From Victivallales bacterium (GTDB taxonomy: Bacteria; Verrucomicrobiota; Lentisphaeria; Oligosphaerales; Oligosphaeraceae): a stretch of 18,270 nt of DNA. Positions 14,446 through 18,270 of the stretch are shown here, piece by piece. The notes under the pieces are model-generated. The model was not told where the DNA came from and made no database searches. It saw only the letters and a list, made by a program, of their open reading frames with translations. Within the stretch, counting starts at the first letter, position 1. The number at the start of each line of letters is the position of its first letter. The translations under genes and the position numbers were made by a program. Location of the stretch: assembly GCA_017964325.1 (NCBI GenBank), contig JAGCSE010000145.1:1-18270 (forward strand). Reading direction: 5' to 3'.

Positions 14446-15158
14446 ACACCTCCGACAATGGAGCAAAGTTGCTGGCGTCATGGTCTTGGAGACTGACGCT
14501 GCTTGCTGTCGCCGCATTTCTGTTTTTGGTCATCTCCTTTGTCGGACTGCGGCGTTTCGATTGGCTTATCTGTCGATGTTACGGGCAGTGTGTTCCGTCC
14601 TTCCTGTTGCTTGCAGCCTTGATAGGCTGTGGCAACAGGAGGTTGCAGCTTCCAGCATGCGCAACCGCTTTTCTCTCGCCATTTTTTTCTTGGTATCTTC
14701 TCAGCGACAAACCATCTGCCTATTTCATCTGGTGTACCGTGTGCTGGGGGGGGGGCATCATCTGGTTTCTCTTTGAGATGACGTCGTTCATCCAATCCTG
14801 TGCAAAGGCAAGCAGTTGTAAGTGGTTGGAAAAAATGGCCGAACATGCTGACAAATTCTACATTTATCTGTTGATCGTCCCACTTGGAGCCATTGGTGTC
14901 GCCAACGCGTTTGTCGTAGGCTCGCCATTCCAGAGTTCATTCTGGGATGCCTTCATTCAAACATTCCACAGTGAACCGAAATATCTTCTTCCTATCGCCT
15001 GGAATGCCTTTGTTTTTCTAAAACTCTGCTGTTCAGCGGTTCTCGCTGTACAGCAAGTCATCCGGCGCCAACTCGCTTCGCCATTCGAAGCATCTTCTTG
15101 TCAACTGGATGTCAACGAACAGGAAATACAAAAAAACGCACAGGAAAACAACTCATGA
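14442..15158 (+). CDS. Unrecognised multi-span membrane protein with G10 tract
   Basis: Function unknown. The 238 residues contain five or six likely transmembrane segments (about 17-36, 50-64, 72-88, 93-113, 139-160, 182-204), several cysteines, and a hydrophilic Gln/Glu/Asn-rich tail from about 215. The ATG overlaps the stop of the GcvH-like gene as ATGA and has no good ribosome site, so translation is probably coupled. Its own stop overlaps the pyrF start in the same way. Ten consecutive G at 14746-14755 encode Trp102-Gly-Gly-Gly105 in a predicted membrane segment. One base gained gives TGA at 14774, one lost gives TGA at 14779, so the tract could switch the protein off. It looks intact as given. 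Confidence 0.75.
   Translation: MNTSDNGAKLLASWSWRLTLLAVAAFLFLVISFVGLRRFDWLICRCYGQCVPSFLLLAALIGCGNRRLQLPACATAFLSPFFSWYLLSDKPSAYFIWCTVCWGGGIIWFLFEMTSFIQSCAKASSCKWLEKMAEHADKFYIYLLIVPLGAIGVANAFVVGSPFQSSFWDAFIQTFHSEPKYLLPIAWNAFVFLKLCCSAVLAVQQVIRRQLASPFEASSCQLDVNEQEIQKNAQENNS
14746..14755 (+). repeat. Homopolymeric G10 tract inside a coding sequence
   Basis: Ten uninterrupted G. Tracts of this length are known phase-variation substrates through slipped-strand mispairing. Here it keeps the membrane-protein gene in frame. Confidence 0.9.
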
Positions 15159-15850
15159 ATACAACGCTTATCGCCGCATTGGATGTGGATACAAAGGAAA
15201 AAGCCTTCGGCATTGTCGAAAAGCTAGGAGAAAATGTTATTTGGTATAAAGTTGGAAAACAACTCTTTACACGTTTCGGGCCTGAGATTGTTCGCGGACT
15301 GAAGGAGCGTGGCAAAAAGGTCTTTCTAGACATGAAATTCCACGATATTCCGAACACAGTCGGGCAAGCCGTTCGTTCCGCCGCCGCGATTGGTGCGGAT
15401 TTGTGTAACGTGCACGCTTCTGGTGGTCCTTCCATGCTGAAGGCTGCCGCCGAAGCCGCGAAGGAAACGGGCATCATTGTCACGGCCGTCACCGTCCTTA
15501 CAAGCCTGGATGAATCCGAACTCAATGCCGTCGGCATCCGCGCCACTCCTGCGGAGCAAGTGCTTCGGCTTTCCAAGCTGACAAAGGAATGTGGTTTGCA
15601 AGGCGTCGTTTGTTCTGCATTGGAAATCCCGATTGTCAAGCAGGCATGTGGCGACGATTTCATTCTGGTCGTGCCAGGCATCCGTCCTGCGGGAGCCGCC
15701 AAGGGCGATCAGAAACGCGTGATGACGCCTGCCGAAGCAGCCAAGGTGGGAGCCCAGTTCATCGTCGTCGGGCGACCGATTATCGCCGCTGACGATCCAG
15801 TCGCCGCCGCAAAGGCCGTAAACGACGAACTGTCATCAGTCACCGCCTAG
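15155..15850 (+). CDS. pyrF: Orotidine 5'-phosphate decarboxylase
   Basis: Last step of de novo UMP synthesis: OMP -> UMP + CO2, cytoplasmic TIM barrel. The 231 residues show IAALDVDTKEKA with Asp10, WYKVGKQLFTRFGPEIV with Lys32, and the catalytic FLDMKFHDIPNTVG (Asp59, Lys61, Asp64). NVHASGG, VTAVTVLTS, the phosphate loop VVPGIRP and IVVGRPI near the C-terminus complete it. This is the short bacterial (E. coli/B. subtilis) type. ATG 15155 overlaps the previous stop by four bases and has AGGA (15142-15145) nine bases upstream. No other pyrimidine gene is nearby. A bidirectional terminator follows. Confidence 0.97.
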   Translation: MNTTLIAALDVDTKEKAFGIVEKLGENVIWYKVGKQLFTRFGPEIVRGLKERGKKVFLDMKFHDIPNTVGQAVRSAAAIGADLCNVHASGGPSMLKAAAEAAKETGIIVTAVTVLTSLDESELNAVGIRATPAEQVLRLSKLTKECGLQGVVCSALEIPIVKQACGDDFILVVPGIRPAGAAKGDQKRVMTPAEAAKVGAQFIVVGRPIIAADDPVAAAKAVNDELSSVTA

Positions 15851-15866
15851 TCACAGTTTTCATATC

Positions 15867-15917
15867 AAAACAAAAAGGCTGTTGCAAAACCTCTTATTGC
15901 AACAGCCTTTTTGTTTT
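15867..15917. terminator. Bidirectional intrinsic terminator between pyrF and the phosphatase gene
   Basis: A perfect 21-bp inverted repeat (15867-15887 with 15897-15917) around the 9-base loop AACCTCTTA. Core stem: GGCTGTTGCAA / TTGCAACAGCC, flanked by A-rich arms on the left and T-rich arms on the right, so both strands give a stem followed by U-rich RNA. It serves convergent pyrF (stop at 15850) and the gene ending at 15935. Confidence 0.92.
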
Positions 15918-15934
15918 TGAATTTTTGTTTGATA

Positions 15935-17098
15935 TCACTCTAACATAATCTTGCGGAATTTCTCGATTTCCTCCATTGTGATGCCGCATTGGAGGAGGTA
16001 GTTCTCGACGCATTTATTGAAGGAGTCTCCTTCCTTGCCGTATTTCGGGAACCATTCCAGGAAATCCTGATAGCGGCACCAGTAGTTCGGGCCGAATTCG
16101 TCTTTCATGTCCGGAAGATGCGGATAGAACGTGTTTTCCCAATCAATGCCCAACTCACGTTCAGGAACGCCTAGAATGGCTTCCAGCACAAGCGAAAGTG
16201 AACCGCAACGATCTGCACCGCCGATGCAATGGAAATAAATCGGATAATTGTCGGAATCCGTGAACACGCGGAAATTCTCCGCCATGACCTTCATGTATTT
16301 TTCTTTGAAAATGCCTCTGTAGCAAGAAGATGAATGATGGATGAACTGAACGGTTGGCCCTAGTGGGGAGACTGTCATGTTCGCCGTTTCGCCGGAACTG
16401 CGCAAATCAAGGTCTGTCTTGATGTGCAGTGTGTTGAGCATCCAGTCGATGTCGGCCGCCGTCAAGCGGTTGCGCCCTGGTTGCTTGCCATTGGAACTGT
16501 TGTCATTGAGGCCTTGGCCGCGGAAAATCATGTTCTGCTTGATGCGACGGCCGTCCATTGTCTTCCAGCCCCCCAAATCGCGCGTATTGCCGACGCGTCC
16601 TTCCAATTTGATCCAACGTGGTGCCATATCTTCCGTCGTGAAGCTCGACACTGCGGACGTCACTTCTTTTTTATCCTTCGACTTACCCGTCACTTTCCAA
16701 TAGTATTTCTGGCCGATTTTGAAATTTGTCATATAGTTCGGCGGTGTTACGGATGTATCATTATCTTTTTTAGAATAAGCGTATTGTGGATTTTCAAACG
16801 CCTCATTGTCCGCGAACGTCACGGTGAACGGGCCAATTTCTCCGTCGGTACATTCCCACGCGAACGTGACAGGCAACGCCTCGCGCCATTTCGCCGTGTT
16901 CGAACAGTATGTCCGCTTTTCCTTTGGCAACTTATGATCTTCCTTCATGATTGCTGCGCGCTCCTCATGCGTGTCATACTGCATGATTTTCTTCTGTTCT
17001 GGCTGCAATAGCACGACAGGGCTGGGGATTTCCTTCAGAATGATATCCCCACAAAGAATTCCTGACAATCCCAACAAGACAAATAAACTTTTTTTCAT
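15935..17098 (-). CDS. Exported tyrosine-phosphatase-family protein with fibronectin-III-like domain
   Basis: The 387-residue product begins with MKKSLFVLLGLSGILCG, a short signal peptide without a convincing lipobox. Residues about 73-155 look like a fibronectin-III-type beta sandwich (PVTFAWECTDG, GQKYYWKVTGKS, SAVSSFTTED). Residues about 160-385 match the Y_phosphatase3 group of dual-specificity-like phosphatases: VGNTRDLGGWKTMDGRRIKQNMIFRGQGL (about 169-197), TDLDLRSSGET (about 228-238), and the P-loop FHCIGGADRCG, with Cys291 and Arg297 in the CX5R arrangement (the usual Thr after Arg is Cys298). Likely dephosphorylates a phosphoester outside the cytoplasm; the substrate is unknown. ATG 17098 has AAGGAAG upstream (17110-17104). 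Monocistronic, divergent from the Rpn-like gene. Confidence 0.87.
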   Translation of the reverse strand: MKKSLFVLLGLSGILCGDIILKEIPSPVVLLQPEQKKIMQYDTHEERAAIMKEDHKLPKEKRTYCSNTAKWREALPVTFAWECTDGEIGPFTVTFADNEAFENPQYAYSKKDNDTSVTPPNYMTNFKIGQKYYWKVTGKSKDKKEVTSAVSSFTTEDMAPRWIKLEGRVGNTRDLGGWKTMDGRRIKQNMIFRGQGLNDNSSNGKQPGRNRLTAADIDWMLNTLHIKTDLDLRSSGETANMTVSPLGPTVQFIHHSSSCYRGIFKEKYMKVMAENFRVFTDSDNYPIYFHCIGGADRCGSLSLVLEAILGVPERELGIDWENTFYPHLPDMKDEFGPNYWCRYQDFLEWFPKYGKEGDSFNKCVENYLLQCGITMEEIEKFRKIMLE

Positions 17099-17156
17099 GG
17101 TACTCTTCCTTTTTGTTCCATTGAAATTGATAAAGAAACAACAAAATATAGCCCCT

Positions 17157-17185
17157 AATTTACATTATTAAAAGATTTTCTGCAA
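17157..17185 (-). promoter_or_regulatory. Possible promoter of the phosphatase gene
   Basis: On the minus strand TTGCAG (17185-17180) is 17 bases from TAAATT (17162-17157), about 60 bases before the ATG at 17098. A moderate match in AT-rich sequence. Confidence 0.3.
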
Positions 17186-17214
17186 CAAATTAGAAGCATT
17201 TATCTTGGTATGGC

Positions 17215-17257
17215 CATCAAAAGTCATCAGAAATCATCAAGAATCATAAGAAATCAT
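17215..17257 (+). repeat. Array of four 10-bp direct repeats before the Rpn-like gene
   Basis: Units CATCAAAAGT, CATCAGAAAT, CATCAAGAAT and CATAAGAAAT follow without spacing from 17215 to 17254, and a fifth CAT closes at 17257. The 10-base period is close to one turn of DNA. The array ends 37 bases upstream of the likely -35 box of the gene at 17368 and lies between divergent promoters, a good position for a cooperatively bound regulator or for bent DNA. Confidence 0.7.
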
Positions 17258-17293
17258 ATTGTATATTTATAAAAATATTTTTTATAGTTTTTA

Positions 17294-17321
17294 TTGACTT
17301 ATTCTGATGTTGTGCTATGTT
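17294..17321 (+). promoter_or_regulatory. Likely promoter of the Rpn-like gene
   Basis: TTGACT (17294-17299), a 16-base spacer, and TATGTT (17316-17321) preceded by TGC (17313-17315), an extended -10. The distance to the proposed ATG at 17368 is 46 bases. Confidence 0.45.
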
Positions 17322-17367
17322 GTATTGTTGACACGAATTGCAGGCGGAGATGCAGGGATGGAATCAA

Positions 17368-18270
17368 ATGATAAAAATGGCAATGGAACAAAGCAAGCGA
17401 CTACAATACAGTGCGATAGCACAAAGCATTTTTGCAGGTGCAGATAACCCTGATGGAGATGCACTTATCAAGAAGATATTCAGCAATCTCGAGGTGCTCG
17501 CATGGTTGCTGGCGAAATTCATCGATGAGTATAAAGGATGTACCCCGCAGGAGATTTTGGAAAAGTACCTACCTCATGCGACAATTGACATCGGAAAGAT
17601 TCCTGTTCACGCGGGGGAGGTCTCTCCTGAAAGCATCCCCGTGGCTAATGTGGAGGACAAGCAATTGGCGGAGGGGACGGCGACATTCGATGTGCTGCTT
17701 ATGCTGCCCGTTCCGAATAAACCAAACAAGCTCATCGGCGTAGTCATCGACATCGAAGTGCAGAAAAATGATTCGCCAGGCTACCCAATCGAAGCCCGCA
17801 TGGTATATTATCTATGTCGGAGCATATCTAGGCAGCGGGGGCTCACCTTCGCAGGAAGCGATTACGGAAGCATCTGCAAGTGTTACTCGCTGTGGCTTTG
17901 CCCTGAACTGAAAGAAGGAGAGGCACCGTCCATCGACCGCTTCCGCCTAATAGCGGAGCGGGTATATGGCGAAGGCGAAGTAACCGCCTCGAAAGAGGAC
18001 TACGACCTGCTCGAAGGGTACACATGCCGCTTCAATGGTGACCAGTCGCAGTCCGCGGATGAGGTGATACGTTTTCTTCAACTGCTTTTGACGAACATTG
18101 CCAGTCCGATGGAACGGCTGGATGAACTTCATGAAAAATATGGTATAAGCAAAACACGGGAGGCCGAAGACATGTGCAATTATTCGCAGTTTCTGATCGA
18201 AAAGGGAAAGAAAGAGGGAAGAGAAGAAGGGAGAATAGAGGGGAAAGAAGAAGGGAGAATAGAGGGGAAA
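17368..18270 (+). CDS. Rpn-like PD-(D/E)XK nuclease-family protein, 3' end cut by window edge
   Basis: 301 codons are open to the window end. The middle reads as the PD-(D/E)XK fold of the Rpn / 'nuclease family transposase' group: ATFDVLLML (Asp108), then LIGVVIDIEVQ with Glu130 and Gln132 in an E-X-Q version of the active site. A YPIEARMVYYLCRSISRQRG stretch (about 139-158) matches the conserved R..YY segment. The end, GKKEGREEGRIEGK repeated, is the Lys/Glu/Gly tail common in this family. Proteins of this group are DNA endonucleases linked to recombination and in some cases to phage defence. ATG 17368 is chosen for the AGGGA nine bases upstream; in-frame ATGs at 17350 and 17377 are possible. 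No neighbour on this strand is visible. Confidence 0.75.
   Translation, partial: MIKMAMEQSKRLQYSAIAQSIFAGADNPDGDALIKKIFSNLEVLAWLLAKFIDEYKGCTPQEILEKYLPHATIDIGKIPVHAGEVSPESIPVANVEDKQLAEGTATFDVLLMLPVPNKPNKLIGVVIDIEVQKNDSPGYPIEARMVYYLCRSISRQRGLTFAGSDYGSICKCYSLWLCPELKEGEAPSIDRFRLIAERVYGEGEVTASKEDYDLLEGYTCRFNGDQSQSADEVIRFLQLLLTNIASPMERLDELHEKYGISKTREAEDMCNYSQFLIEKGKKEGREEGRIEGKEEGRIEGK
18223..18270 (+). repeat. 24-bp tandem repeat in the Rpn-like gene
   Basis: Two identical 24-base copies (18223-18246 and 18247-18270), each encoding EEGRIEGK, run to the last base of the window. More copies may follow. The unit is a multiple of three, so copy-number change would lengthen or shorten the tail without a frameshift. 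Confidence 0.9.

Overview
This looks like the chromosome of a Gram-negative, moderately GC-rich bacterium. Gram-negative is supported by an LptF/LptG-type lipopolysaccharide-export permease. Several proteins have a style I associate with the PVC superphylum (Lentisphaerota/Verrucomicrobiota/Kiritimatiellota): ribosomal proteins with charged low-complexity tails, a membrane-anchored SUMF1 protein, and a secreted coiled-coil protein. That placement is inference; no rRNA is present to confirm it. The window has no tRNA, rRNA, CRISPR array or transposase, and no gene-free stretch over 300 bases.

Layout. (1) 1-1146, minus: acetate kinase (ackA), 3' end cut by the window edge. (2) 1295-2089, plus: an unrecognised secreted coiled-coil protein. 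(3) 2177-9848, plus: an S10/spc-type ribosomal protein run, rplV-rpsC-rplP-rpmC-rpsQ-rplN-rplX-rplE-rpsN-rpsH-rplF-rplR-rpsE-rplO-secY, closed by a strong intrinsic terminator. The order is canonical, but the run begins abruptly at rplV (no rpsJ/rplC/rplD/rplW/rplB/rpsS), lacks rpmD, and ends at secY (no map/infA/rpmJ/rpsM). Non-terminator hairpins lie in its larger gaps. (4) 9980-10963, plus: a tRNA-dihydrouridine synthase. (5) 13861-10971, minus: a three-gene run, GYF/RDD membrane protein -> LptF/G permease -> SUMF1-domain membrane-anchored protein. (6) 14056-15850, plus: an operon of a GcvH-like protein, an unknown membrane protein and pyrF, joined by 4-base ATGA overlaps and ended by a bidirectional terminator. 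(7) 17098-15935, minus: an exported tyrosine-phosphatase-family protein. (8) 17368-18270, plus: an Rpn-like PD-(D/E)XK protein running off the window, with a 10-bp-period repeat array upstream and a 24-bp in-frame repeat at the visible 3' end.

The points most worth a second look are: the insertion splitting the KH-domain GXXG loop of ribosomal protein S3; the 80-base rpsC/rplP overlap; the G10 tract in the membrane-protein gene translationally coupled to pyrF, where slippage by one base either way truncates the protein within about ten codons; the orphan GcvH-like protein that keeps its lipoyl-lysine in an altered context; and the phased repeat array before the Rpn-like gene. I did not find a clearly new multi-gene defence or biosynthetic system.
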